Shown here piece after piece: positions 26,874 through 36,093 of a stretch of DNA of 64,000 nt. The first letter of the stretch is position 1. Each line of letters starts with the position of its first letter. This DNA is from CAZMNY01 sp964567745. GTDB lineage: Bacteria > Planctomycetota > Planctomycetia > Pirellulales > Pirellulaceae. Below the pieces are notes generated by a model that saw only the letters and a program-made list of their open reading frames with translations, searched no databases and had not been told where the DNA came from. Location: NCBI GenBank assembly GCA_964567745.1, contig CAZMNY010000014.1, positions 1 through 64,000 on the forward strand, read 5' to 3'. The position numbers were made by a program, and so were the translations under genes.

Positions 26874-28001
26874 CTACGACTCTTTGGAAATTCGGCGATC
26901 CGCTTTGGCTTTTGAGTGAAGGACGTTCGACGCAGTCCATTTCCAATTGTCGATGGCCCGCTTGGCGAGTTTCCCGAAAGGCGAAGCCTTGAGCCAATCC
27001 CGCGACTGAAAATAAACCGAATTCGCAACTCGACGAAACGTATGTGTTTCCACAATGCCGGAAGCGACGGGCAGTCCGCTCGAACGAAAACTCTTCTTGT
27101 ACGGCTCGGGGCCGCGCCCTAAATCGACGCTTTCGATTCCAAGCGATTCGGCTTGCTGTGCAATTTGCACAATCAGCAACGAGCCGGGCGAGTACTTTGA
27201 ATAGTCGCGATTGAACGCGGTTACCCAACCCTGCAACACGGTCCGAGAGCGAACGCCGATCGACGCCGCGATCAGATCGTTCTTGACGTGAAGCGTCGAA
27301 AGGATGCCTTGCGCCGCCTCGCCCTGCTGCCGATCGAGCAGCAAGTGAAACAGATCGCCGATCCAATCTTGGTCGAGGTGGTTGACCAGCTTGCGCGCCC
27401 GCAATTGCTGAGCCTTCCATTGAAGCAACGTATCGAGCGAGTCCCTGCACGGGTTGTTAAATTCAAATTGGAGCTCGCCGACTTCTCGCTGAATCTTTCG
27501 AGTCTTCCGCAAGGCGCTTGCCAGTTCGTCGCTTTTTGCCGCCCGGCGTTCCTCGCGATAAGCCTCAAACCCGTTGCTTAAGTCCATGAATGGATAGTCA
27601 TCGGTTGTCGCGTGATGCGGCTCAAATGCTCCTTGCGCAACGAGAATGTTGTCGAACTGAATCGCTCGTAAGCCGCACTGACGAGCCAGCTCGGGGCCCT
27701 TCAAGTCGGCCAGGGCGGGTTCGACGCCTGGGCGAGTGACGACGCCTTGCAGCGAAGTCAAGCAGTTGGCAAAAGGCGCTGCGACATCGCCGTCTCGGCA
27801 ATAAGGATAAAAGCCGGCGACACCGTCCGAGTCGCTCAACACCGCGACTTCGACTTGATCTCGAACTTGCCCGACCGCAGCCGCGAATTCCGCGCTGAAC
27901 ATGGGGCTTGCGAAAAGCGGTTGCTCACTCTGCCAGCGTCCCCACAGCGCAGTCATTTCTGGCGTCAGTGTGGAAATCGAATTGGCTTCCGCTCGCAACA
28001 T
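26874..28001 (-). CDS. GNAT/FemAB-type acyltransferase, paralogue 2
   Basis: About 375 residues in the same family as the 23389 and 28816 genes. It shares SLQGVVTRPG, ALRKTRKIQREVGELQF, FNRDYSKYSPGSLLIVQIA and SVDLGRGPEPYKKSFRS. I start it at ATG 28001 (MLRAEANSIS); an in-frame extension to 28067 has no support. It lies between the two methyltransferase genes and forms a two-gene unit with methyltransferase paralogue 1. An N-acyl transfer to an amino sugar is the likely activity by family, and the acyl donor is unknown. Confidence 0.84.
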   Translation of the reverse strand: MLRAEANSISTLTPEMTALWGRWQSEQPLFASPMFSAEFAAAVGQVRDQVEVAVLSDSDGVAGFYPYCRDGDVAAPFANCLTSLQGVVTRPGVEPALADLKGPELARQCGLRAIQFDNILVAQGAFEPHHATTDDYPFMDLSNGFEAYREERRAAKSDELASALRKTRKIQREVGELQFEFNNPCRDSLDTLLQWKAQQLRARKLVNHLDQDWIGDLFHLLLDRQQGEAAQGILSTLHVKNDLIAASIGVRSRTVLQGWVTAFNRDYSKYSPGSLLIVQIAQQAESLGIESVDLGRGPEPYKKSFRSSGLPVASGIVETHTFRRVANSVYFQSRDWLKASPFGKLAKRAIDNWKWTASNVLHSKAKADRRISKES

Positions 28002-28078
28002 GTTCTGATTCCAACGGTTGTGGTCACAAATCCGATAACGACGCCTAATCACAGCGCTACGACACACTCAAGTGTGGC

Positions 28079-28801
28079 TTACTGAACGTTCTGGTAGACG
28101 CAAAACCTGATGCCCTCGATCAATTCTCGATGTGTTTCCCTAAGCCATTCCTGCTGCTCCAATTGATTGGGGTCGCACACTGGTTGCAGGTAGAGGATTG
28201 TCAGCTGCCTAGGCGCTTCGACCATCGACTTGCGCAGTTGCCGTAAGGTCGACGTCAACACGTCGCCTCGAAACGGATTGAACATGTAGACGACCGAAAC
28301 GTCCTCCGGCACTGGAAAGTCAACGGCATGCGCGCAGATCACTTTTGAGTTCTCGGAGACGCCCGCACGCTTGAGGTTCTCAGTTGCAATACCACAAAGG
28401 CCTTCCGAAAATTCAACGCCGATCGCCTTTTTGAATCCCCGCTTCGACGCCATCGCGAGCACTCGCCCCATGCCGCATCCGTAATCGAGAAGAACATCGT
28501 TGGCCGGATTAAGTTCCTCACGATTAAAGACGTGCGAGAGTGCCGAGTAAGTGGTCGGTTCATAGTCGACGGTGCAAGGGTCATCCGAGAGTTCATCCCA
28601 GGCGATAAACGATTCCGTCTTGAGGCCGAACCGCCATTCATTGATCCGAGTGGCGATCTTAAACCGCGCTCGCCGGAAAGTGGCCAGTGGGCCTGTCGAG
28701 ACGAGGCGGCGAAGAAGCCGGGACGGCATCGTTAGCGCGCCAAGCACTCCGCTTGGTCGACTATCAAGCATCGAAGTCGTTGTGTTTGGTGTGACTTTCA
28801 T
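28079..28801 (-). CDS. SAM-dependent methyltransferase, paralogue 2
   Basis: 240 residues from ATG 28801. Motif I is DVLLDYGCGMGRVLAMA, then GVEFSEGL and VVYMFNPFRGDVL, closely matching paralogue 1 over most of its length. I preferred this start because it falls 14 bp after the stop of acyltransferase paralogue 3; the longer reading to 28858 would overlap that gene by 43 bp. Probably a polysaccharide-tailoring methyltransferase, with unknown acceptor. Confidence 0.86.
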   Translation of the reverse strand: MKVTPNTTTSMLDSRPSGVLGALTMPSRLLRRLVSTGPLATFRRARFKIATRINEWRFGLKTESFIAWDELSDDPCTVDYEPTTYSALSHVFNREELNPANDVLLDYGCGMGRVLAMASKRGFKKAIGVEFSEGLCGIATENLKRAGVSENSKVICAHAVDFPVPEDVSVVYMFNPFRGDVLTSTLRQLRKSMVEAPRQLTILYLQPVCDPNQLEQQEWLRETHRELIEGIRFCVYQNVQ

Positions 28802-28815
28802 TTGCGACTCAACAG

Positions 28816-29856
28816 TCAGGCCAATCGCTGTGGCGTTCGAGGTGAGGGCTTCACGCATTTCTTGACAAAGTACTTGGCATAATGCACCGATCGTCGCACG
28901 ATGGATACGGCCGGGTTTTGGTCGACGACGCCAATGCAGACAGCGCGAGCGTTAGTCTGCAAACTTCGTTTGTATCGCTGCGGCCCCGGTCCAAAATCGA
29001 GCGTCGAGAAACCGAGTTCGACCATTTTCTGAATAATCTCAAGGATCAGAATGAGGCCAGGTGAGTAATTCGAATAGGCTGGGTCGTAGGACGGATACCA
29101 CAGATGTCCCGTCTGCCTGCCGAACAAACCGAGATGAACGGCGATCGGTTCGTCACCGGCGTAGAGGACCGAGTAGCGACCGCAGAACCCAGGTTCTTCA
29201 GTATCGCGGACCGCTCGCAGAAGAGGTATGACGCCGGGAGAACTGAACAAGTCAATAACGCCAGTTCGCTCGTGCTGCCTACGCTTCCACTCGAGGAGTT
29301 TGTCAAACGACGCGTCGTCGCTCACGTGCCACTGAAATCTTAGGGGCCCGATCTCGCGAATCAGTTTGCGCCTCTTCCGCATCGTCTCTCGAATCGTTGA
29401 CGAGCCGGCTTCCCTTCGAGACGCGACATAAGGTTCATAACCATTGCGAAGGTCAGCTTGAGGCGAACCACCAGACCGAGACACCCAGGCACCGACCGAC
29501 TCGGCTTGTTCGCCAACTAGATGGTCAAAGCGAAATGAGGAGGCTCCTGTGGCTCGCACGAGCTCAGATCCATCCCAGTTGGAAGTGCAGGCGACTATCG
29601 CCTGTTGCTCATTCAGACCTTCGGCGACGGGCGTCGCCACCGAGCCGCGGGCCAGTTGAAAGGGAAGAAATGCGATCGGTCGATGGTCCTCTTCAGCGAC
29701 TACGACCTTGACGCTGCCGACGCGGCCGTCGGCGGCTTCGCAAAACGCGGGGTGAAGAAACGGATTGTTGAGCCGCGGATGAGAATCGACAATCTCACGC
29801 CATGCCTTACGCAAGTCTTGATCGATCGCTGCCAAGTCAACGAGGCGTACGGCCAT
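28816..29856 (-). CDS. GNAT/FemAB-type acyltransferase, paralogue 3
   Basis: 346 residues from ATG 29856, with AAAGGAGA six bases upstream, one of the clearest ribosome binding sites in the locus. Family blocks include RETMRKRRKLIREIGPLRF, YDPAYSNYSPGLILILEI and STLDFGPGPQRYKRSLQ. It heads the first acyltransferase-methyltransferase pair in transcription order. A longer in-frame reading to 30120 runs antisense-free but overlaps the polymerase gene in another frame and lacks family similarity, so I excluded it. Confidence 0.87.
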   Translation of the reverse strand: MAVRLVDLAAIDQDLRKAWREIVDSHPRLNNPFLHPAFCEAADGRVGSVKVVVAEEDHRPIAFLPFQLARGSVATPVAEGLNEQQAIVACTSNWDGSELVRATGASSFRFDHLVGEQAESVGAWVSRSGGSPQADLRNGYEPYVASRREAGSSTIRETMRKRRKLIREIGPLRFQWHVSDDASFDKLLEWKRRQHERTGVIDLFSSPGVIPLLRAVRDTEEPGFCGRYSVLYAGDEPIAVHLGLFGRQTGHLWYPSYDPAYSNYSPGLILILEIIQKMVELGFSTLDFGPGPQRYKRSLQTNARAVCIGVVDQNPAVSIVRRSVHYAKYFVKKCVKPSPRTPQRLA

Positions 29857-29941
29857 GCTGTCTCTCCTTTGCGATCGGTTTGATTGATCCGTGCGGAAGC
29901 ATTGGGCAATGCGCCAACCGGTTCGGTCGACGGCCATGGGT

Positions 29942-31291
29942 CTAAGCGCGCTGTAAACTGCGTCGTGTAAAGGGAACCGCCTCGCGAGCCGTCTTTCGAG
30001 CCAACTCGGCGGGGAGCCGACAAGCGACGAAGGCAACGCCGAGCGCCGTAATAAACGGCGATAGAGCAAGCGGCTGAGCGAATCCAGATTCGAAGCAGCC
30101 GCCGAAGAGCCCCATGGCAATCTGAGCTGCGAAAAATCCGTACATCGGTTCGGCCGTTTTCAAGTAGGCGCCATAGGCTCGCCAAAGGCCGCCAAAAACA
30201 ACGAGAGCCAACAGCCCTGCCCCGAAAACGCCAAGGTTGAGCAGTGAATCGATGTATTCGTTGTGCGCATCGGGCACGGTCCACCGAAACCGCTCGGAGA
30301 TTGATGCGATGCGCTCGGCCGTCCAGAAGCTCAAATAGCCTTGTCCAAACCCAGGTCGTTCGACGATCTGAGGAATCAAATCGGACCACAACGGAAGCCT
30401 GCCGCTGAGCGTGCCGAAATTCGAGTTGCGTCCGAGTGTGATGGTGTTTGTTAGGCTTCGCTCGACGTCGTAGCCGAGTACGGCGGCGATGAACGCGGCA
30501 GTACAGATTATCGCCGGCGCCACGGCGCTAGCAAGCGCCATTTTCTCTCGTCGGGCGGACGGCAAGTAGATCGCGCCCACGCCCACAATCAACGCGATAC
30601 AGGCCGTTCTCGAGCCCGTCAGGATTAGTAACAGCAGCGAGGTTGCGGCAATTCCGTACAACAGGAATCGGCCTCGATTCGCAACGCGCGCCAATGTGTA
30701 CGCGGCAATACAGGCCAGTGCGCACAACTGCCCCTGACTGTTCGGATGCACGGTTCCCGAAAACCGATAACCTGAACTCCAGGGTTGAAAATTGCCGAGA
30801 GCAAGTTCGGCCAATAGCCCTGCGATAGAAAACGAAAACGAACAGATCAACGCCAACCAGACAATTTGATCGCGACGCAATTGCCTGACACAGCCGAAGA
30901 GCGCCGCAATACAACAACTGAGTACGATAACTCGCCGAAGAGTCAACGAAGGTTGGGTCGACCAAATCACGCTGGCGCAACAGAACGCCCAATAAGCGAG
31001 CATGGCGTACGCCAACGGGTCGGAAAACGTGAAAGGCCGGCCCAGTTGGCGGAGCAAGAGCAAGCCTCCGAAAAGGCCCAGTGACAGGTAAGTGACCTTG
31101 CGAAGCGCACTCCCCTCAGACACCGACTGGGCCGACTCGCTGCCCGAAAGCGAAAAGTCGTGTTGTCGAGTTTGGGAGTACATGAAGCTATGGCCGTTTA
31201 TGAAGAACGCCAAGCCAAGCACAGCCACAATGACGGCAAAGATGGAGCCGCCAGCTTCCCGATTCGGTTGAGCCTCAAGCGAGTTATTCAT
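29942..31291 (-). CDS. O-antigen ligase/Wzy-type polymerase family protein
   Basis: 449 residues with about 11-12 hydrophobic segments. It shows the family features SGTVHPNSQGQL and ILTGSRTA in the middle, then a large loop (GTLSGRLPLWSDLIPQIV, GFGQGYLSFW) and HNEYIDSLLNLGVFGAG, the Wzy_C motif containing the functional histidine. It should polymerise lipid-linked repeat units or ligate the glycan at the outer face of the inner membrane. The ATG overlaps the end of the flippase gene by 8 bp. Confidence 0.9.
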   Translation of the reverse strand: MNNSLEAQPNREAGGSIFAVIVAVLGLAFFINGHSFMYSQTRQHDFSLSGSESAQSVSEGSALRKVTYLSLGLFGGLLLLRQLGRPFTFSDPLAYAMLAYWAFCCASVIWSTQPSLTLRRVIVLSCCIAALFGCVRQLRRDQIVWLALICSFSFSIAGLLAELALGNFQPWSSGYRFSGTVHPNSQGQLCALACIAAYTLARVANRGRFLLYGIAATSLLLLILTGSRTACIALIVGVGAIYLPSARREKMALASAVAPAIICTAAFIAAVLGYDVERSLTNTITLGRNSNFGTLSGRLPLWSDLIPQIVERPGFGQGYLSFWTAERIASISERFRWTVPDAHNEYIDSLLNLGVFGAGLLALVVFGGLWRAYGAYLKTAEPMYGFFAAQIAMGLFGGCFESGFAQPLALSPFITALGVAFVACRLPAELARKTAREAVPFTRRSLQRA

Positions 31292-32630
31292 GCTTCACGC
31301 CCGCTTTCACCGCACCGCGCAATTCAAAAAAGAATGTGCCGGCTCGCACCGCTGTGCCACATAGGACGCCGAGCAGGGTGGCAAGCGCCGCGCCTGTAAC
31401 ACCATGGGCGGGAGCGAATGCCGCCGCAGCCAAGAACGTTGCGACGAGAGTCGCCCCATCACCGATTAGATTGGATTGCGGCCTATGTAACGCCCACAGC
31501 CCATTTCCGGTGACGACGGACATGCTGTTTAGCAGGCCAGCCAAAGCCAACAGAAAACAGGCGACGCCATAACCCGCGTATTTGCCGCCGTACACGAGCT
31601 GCATCAACAACTCGCCGCCGAACCAGACGACGATGCAGAAGGCCCCAAGTACGGACGCATAGGTCAATGCCGCCTTTCGGAGCACTCGCAACAACGCCGG
31701 CGCGCCGTCGTTGCTGAAGGCCTTGGCGGCTCGCGGAGTGAGCAGATTGGCAATGGCTGTCGTGAAGACGTGCGATAAACCGATCAGAGTGGCGCACGCG
31801 GCGCCGACGCCCGCGGTCGCTTCGTCGTGGTAAATAGCCAACACCCAAGGCATGACAAACGGTATGCACGAGCAAACCACCTGCGAAGCCAAGGCCCACT
31901 TGGCGAAACTCCAGTTCTTCCACCAGTGGCCGACGACGAGCCGCTTGTCGATCTTGACTGACTTGTGCAGGCCCCAGACCCAGATCGCGATGCTCCAACT
32001 GTTGGCCAACGCCAACACCACGTAGATGCTCGGCGCAGTCAAGTCGGATTGGCTCCACAAGAAGTACAGCCCCGTGAGTTGTGTGGCGGTCGCCAACACG
32101 TCCAGGATCGTTGCCGAGACGACGTCCATACGAGAAAAGCAGTATTGGCGGACAAACTCACGGAAGAGCAGCACTGGCGAAGCAACAGTCAACACCCAAA
32201 ACGTCGGCGCATAACCATCAACGCCTCGACTTGCTGAATAGCCGACGGCGACAATCAAACTGAGAAGCCCCGCCGCAACGAGCACCACGAGTTGATGCAT
32301 GAGGATGCTGCCCGAATACAGAGCCGCTCGGGTCTTCCGAAATCGCTGAAGAAAGATGGTGTACGGGGCCGTCACCAATTCCGCTTGAACTCCGCGAGCA
32401 ATAAGAATGACGGTGAAGGCGAGAAAATAGACTCCCAATTGCTCTTTAGAGCCAAATCGGCCAATGATGATGCTCGTCGCGAAACCGGCGCCGCTGATCA
32501 CTGCCTGATCGAACATCGAAAGCGCGGTCTTTCGCTTCGCTGGATCCGTGCAAATTGCCTTGACCCATTGCGCGAACGACGCCAGCCGACCTGTCTCGAG
32601 CGAGTTGGGTATCGCGTGCTGTGAGTCCAT
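31284..32630 (-). CDS. Wzx-type polysaccharide flippase (MOP superfamily)
   Basis: About 448 residues with 12 or so membrane helices, beginning QAVISGAGFATSIIIGRFG, the characteristic first helix of Wzx/MATE-like oligosaccharide flippases. It should move undecaprenyl-linked repeat units across the inner membrane to the polymerase encoded next. I chose ATG 32630 because GGAGA lies five bases upstream; a TTG at 32645 is in frame. Together with the GumC/Wzz protein and the polymerase this makes the locus Wzy-dependent. Confidence 0.88.
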   Translation of the reverse strand: MDSQHAIPNSLETGRLASFAQWVKAICTDPAKRKTALSMFDQAVISGAGFATSIIIGRFGSKEQLGVYFLAFTVILIARGVQAELVTAPYTIFLQRFRKTRAALYSGSILMHQLVVLVAAGLLSLIVAVGYSASRGVDGYAPTFWVLTVASPVLLFREFVRQYCFSRMDVVSATILDVLATATQLTGLYFLWSQSDLTAPSIYVVLALANSWSIAIWVWGLHKSVKIDKRLVVGHWWKNWSFAKWALASQVVCSCIPFVMPWVLAIYHDEATAGVGAACATLIGLSHVFTTAIANLLTPRAAKAFSNDGAPALLRVLRKAALTYASVLGAFCIVVWFGGELLMQLVYGGKYAGYGVACFLLALAGLLNSMSVVTGNGLWALHRPQSNLIGDGATLVATFLAAAAFAPAHGVTGAALATLLGVLCGTAVRAGTFFFELRGAVKAGVKHE

Positions 32631-32893
32631 GCATTCTCCGATCAACGATTGGCCGAAGAGAGTTCAAGGCAAATCTCAGACCAAGCGACAGAGGCCCCTC
32701 GGCTCGACGCCTGGCGAGCCGTGATCAACTCTGCAACGCACGAAACGCCACTCGGCCAAAAATCTGCCAAAACCCAGCGTTTTTTGGGCTATTCACGAAT
32801 GAGAAGTGGAGGAATCCGCAGCACGCGATTGGCAGACGACGGTCACACGTTTTCGATGCAAAACGTCTCGCTCGATGGAGGCGAGCCATATAG

Positions 32894-33880
32894 TCAACGT
32901 GACGATGCGTTTTGACAACGTTGCTGAGTCGGTGCCATCTCGCTCATTCCGTCGGAGTAGACAATCGACCCGAATGGACGGCCGCGAACCTTACGCCACC
33001 CGTTCTGAATCGCGGAATACCAACCGTCGAGTTTGGCCGATAGAGTGCCTGCTGTATCGTAGCGATCCGCTCCAAATCGTCCCCAGAAAATCGGATCGTC
33101 TTGAGCGCGGACAAGTTGCCCTTGGCAAGTCAGGCAGCACGCGAGCGAAAGCTCTCGCATGACCTTCATCATGCCGGGACAAAGAAAGCCGTAGGGCAAG
33201 GCAAAAGCGATTGTCTCAACCCCAAAGCGCCGCGACAACAGCTCGAGCGACGACGTCATGTCCTCCCGAAATTCGCTGGCTCGATTGCGAAAGTCTTGAT
33301 GGGTGTGGGTGTGGGATCCCAACTCAATCAGACCGCTCGTTCGCATTTCGTCGCATTGGCTCGACGTCAAACATCGCCACGTGTCAGAGGCGAGATTGGC
33401 CTTGTCCGCGCCTGGCCAATCGTCAAATGGCATCGGGTCATCGGAGTCGAGGTAGCCTGTCGCTAGAAAAATCGTCGCCGGCATTTCGAGTTGCCGCAGT
33501 ATGGGCCACGCTTGCGTATAGACATTTTCATATCCGTCGTCGAACACGATCACGAACACATTTCTCGGAATCGCTTCACCACGTCGGTGCATTTCCACGC
33601 AACGACTCAACGGCCAAGCCTGATACCCTCGCCGGCGCAGTCCCAGGAGCTGGCGACGAAAAGTGGCTGGAGTCACGCTGCATGTTGGAATCGAATAGCC
33701 TGCAACAGGTTCGCAGACGCGATGATAAGTAATCACGCCAAACCCTTCGCGTCCAATCGCGCCGAAGGCTGAGCGAAACGGCCAGGCCAGATAGCTCGCC
33801 ACCGTCGAGCGAAAATGAAAGAACGCCCAGTCGTCGGACGACCAACGGAGCCAGCGTGTTGAGTCGTGCTGCTTTGCCAT
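32894..33880 (-). CDS. Polysaccharide deacetylase family protein
   Basis: 328 residues with a NodB-homology domain: TYHRV, VIVFDDGYENVYTQAWPIL (Asp pair) and GSHTHTHQDF (His-x-x-x-His metal site). The tail (RYDTAGTLSAKLDGWY) is nearly identical to the end of the deacetylase module in the 21227-23305 fusion (WDSAGTLSAKLAGWY), so the two are paralogues. It lacks the glycosyltransferase half. The likely role is N-deacetylation of a hexosamine in the polymer. Position-specific residues are all present. Confidence 0.9.
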   Translation of the reverse strand: MAKQHDSTRWLRWSSDDWAFFHFRSTVASYLAWPFRSAFGAIGREGFGVITYHRVCEPVAGYSIPTCSVTPATFRRQLLGLRRRGYQAWPLSRCVEMHRRGEAIPRNVFVIVFDDGYENVYTQAWPILRQLEMPATIFLATGYLDSDDPMPFDDWPGADKANLASDTWRCLTSSQCDEMRTSGLIELGSHTHTHQDFRNRASEFREDMTSSLELLSRRFGVETIAFALPYGFLCPGMMKVMRELSLACCLTCQGQLVRAQDDPIFWGRFGADRYDTAGTLSAKLDGWYSAIQNGWRKVRGRPFGSIVYSDGMSEMAPTQQRCQNASSR

Positions 33881-34158
33881 CGACGGACTGCTTTGCTATC
33901 GAATTACGCCCAAGGCTTTGCGGACTGTCGACCAGTAAGTTCGACCAATAAGTCCTGCGGCCGCGCACATCGGCTCGCCTACGATCGCGAACTGAAGACT
34001 ACCTCACGATTCCGCGGGCCATGTTGAAAACGCCAAGGCCAACAGGCGAGTGCAGAAGATCGCTCGGCCCTGCTCGTAATCTTAATCCCGTCCGCGGTTT
34101 TGACTTGAATGTTACGTGGTTCGCTCTCGACTCGAAACCATTTCAAGTCCGCTGAGCG

Positions 34159-35223
34159 TTAGCAGCTGGCGCGGTGGAGGAATACAGCCAATGCGGTTTG
34201 CACCATAAGCTTCGAGTCGGTCAAGATCGTCCTGGCGCGGATATAACGAATGTCCATCCGCATCCACTCGGAAAACGAAACGTTCAATCCCCCGCGGACT
34301 TGCCAGCTGCAAGTTAGTCCGGGCGTCACGTCCATGCGTCGTTTCTCCCAATCCTGGCATGAGTCCGCTTCCTTGAGCGGCAAGGGTCGAGGGCCGACGA
34401 TCGACATCTCGCCTCGCAGTACGTTGATCAGTTGAGGCAGTTCATCAATGCAGGACTTTCTCAGAAACTTGCCGACGGTTGTCACCCGCGGATCGTTCCG
34501 CATTTTGAATGCTGGACCATCTTGCTCGTTTTCGGAACTTAACGCGCGTTGCTCGCGTTCGGCGCCCAACGTCATGGTTCGAAGTTTGAAGATCGTAAAC
34601 GGCCGGCCGCCAAGTCCAGAGCGCTGTTGACGAAAAAACACGGGGCCGTCCGACGTCGCCTTAATCGCGACGGCGGCGAGCAACAGAAACGGCGTGGCTA
34701 GAAACAACGTCAGAGATCCAAGCAACAAATCGATCGTCCGTTTCCATCTTGGCAACGGCTTCACGTAAAACTGACTGGCATCAGGCGTTGGTCGATCGAG
34801 TCGCCCTCTGTCCTTCCTCGTGTTCGTGTCTCTCGGCGATCCCCCCAAGTCTGTCGGCTCCGCTGGATAAACAAAAATCTCGCACGCGGGCTGACGGCTT
34901 TCCTGTAACTTGGCGCACAGGTCGCGAGCAAATTTCCAAGCCCCGCCCTCGCCAGTGCCACTCAACAAAATGGCAAGCCGGCCGTCTTCCAACATGCCGG
35001 CCTCGTCAGTCAGCCTCAATCGATTCGCCAACACATTACCGACCTGACTCAATCCCTTAGAGTCTCTCAGCCCTAATTCGAACGTGGCGACGATCAATGC
35101 AAAGGGACTCTGAGTGCGTTCGGCTCTGGCACATTCTCGCTCCAGCACGAACTTCATGGTTTCGACGCTCAGGATAGGGCCGCTGGCATTCAGTTGCGAG
35201 TCTTTGAAAAAGAGATTGAGCAT
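34159..35223 (-). CDS. Initiating sugar transferase with GGDEF-like N-terminus
   Basis: 354 residues. The C-terminal 200 residues form a bacterial sugar transferase (WbaP/WcaJ-type catalytic part): PRWKRTIDLLLG and one membrane helix, FFRQQRSGLGGRPFTIFKLRTM, CIDELPQLINVLRGEMSIVG, PRPLP and LTCSWQVRG. It should place the first sugar phosphate on undecaprenyl phosphate. The first 120 residues are soluble and follow the pattern of a degenerate GGDEF domain (ETMKFVLERECARAERTQSP, FALIVATFELG, LANRLRLTDEAGMLEDGRLA), with no GGDEF motif. GAGGG precedes the ATG. A c-di-GMP-free regulatory role for the N-terminus is inference. Confidence 0.85.
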   Translation of the reverse strand: MLNLFFKDSQLNASGPILSVETMKFVLERECARAERTQSPFALIVATFELGLRDSKGLSQVGNVLANRLRLTDEAGMLEDGRLAILLSGTGEGGAWKFARDLCAKLQESRQPACEIFVYPAEPTDLGGSPRDTNTRKDRGRLDRPTPDASQFYVKPLPRWKRTIDLLLGSLTLFLATPFLLLAAVAIKATSDGPVFFRQQRSGLGGRPFTIFKLRTMTLGAEREQRALSSENEQDGPAFKMRNDPRVTTVGKFLRKSCIDELPQLINVLRGEMSIVGPRPLPLKEADSCQDWEKRRMDVTPGLTCSWQVRGGLNVSFSEWMRMDIRYIRARTILTDSKLMVQTALAVFLHRASC

Positions 35224-35342
35224 GGGTATACCCTCATCTGTCGTCGTTAGTAACTCTTCCGTCGATCAAGGCAACATGCACTGCCGACATCAAGCGAGAA
35301 CGAGCCTGCCCCGAGCCCGTTCGCTTCTCTCCATTCGTTTGC

Positions 35343-36008
35343 TTAGAGCCTTCGATAGAGCCAATTCGGAACGTGGTACTTGCGTTTGTTGAATACGACT
35401 CCGAGAATGTTGGCACCTCCATCCAGCAGCGCCTGCTTCGTGTTTGCGACAACTTGATTTCGGAGATTCTCCGCCTCGACTACCAACACCACTCCATCGA
35501 CGCACGAACAAGCCACTTCGCAGTCCGCCGATTCTGACGGCGGAGGAGCATCGATGAATACATTGGCATATTCCTCGCCAAGTCCGTTGAGCAGGACGTC
35601 AAACGCTTCCGCGGAGATTCTTGTGTCTTTGCGACGCGCGCTCGTACCCGCCGTCACAACAGAGAGTCCGTCTACGCCCGTTGGCTGAATGCACTCGGGA
35701 GTCGCCGCTCCTGCGAGGATGTCCACAAGGCCCATGTTTCGGTTCAGCCCAAACGTCGCCTGGCTCGATGAATTCGCCAAGTTGGCGTCGATCAGCAACG
35801 TCGGCTGTCCCGTGCTTTGAGCGGCCGCGACGGCGAGATTTGAACAGACTGTGCTCACGCCTTCGCCTTGTACTGCGCTGGTCACACAGACTTTCACGCC
35901 GCTCTCCGGACACTGCCTTCGCAGCTTGTGAAACAACGACGAGTAGTGTTGTTCGAGCGACTTCGAGTTGGCTTCCCGCCCGGCCGAATTCCTTTGAAAG
36001 CTGATCAT
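35343..36008 (-). CDS. CpsD/CapB-like protein with a degenerate P-loop
   Basis: 221 residues in the BY-kinase (CpsD/CapB) family, which normally phosphorylates its own C-terminal tyrosines to control chain length with a Wzz partner. Here the Walker A region reads QGEGVSTVCSN (47-57), with valine 51 where the invariant lysine should be. Walker A' is LLIDANLAN (D73) and Walker B NVFIDAPPP (D151). The tail has only two tyrosines (RKYHVPNWLYRRL), not a cluster. ATP hydrolysis or autokinase activity is therefore doubtful. AAGGAG precedes the ATG. The GumC/Wzz gene lies just upstream, its expected partner. Confidence 0.85.
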   Translation of the reverse strand: MISFQRNSAGREANSKSLEQHYSSLFHKLRRQCPESGVKVCVTSAVQGEGVSTVCSNLAVAAAQSTGQPTLLIDANLANSSSQATFGLNRNMGLVDILAGAATPECIQPTGVDGLSVVTAGTSARRKDTRISAEAFDVLLNGLGEEYANVFIDAPPPSESADCEVACSCVDGVVLVVEAENLRNQVVANTKQALLDGGANILGVVFNKRKYHVPNWLYRRL

Positions 36009-36093
36009 TGTCGACTCCTTACTATGTTTGCCGTTGTCGCGTGACTCTGACGACAGTTATTCGCTACCACCGAAAAACTCACCCGGACGTCGC

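Noticed and set aside
26857..27450. N-terminal extension of methyltransferase 1
   Set aside because: It overlaps the acyltransferase gene on the same strand in another frame, and the added residues are Arg/Ala-rich noise. The ATG at 26856 has AGGTG upstream.
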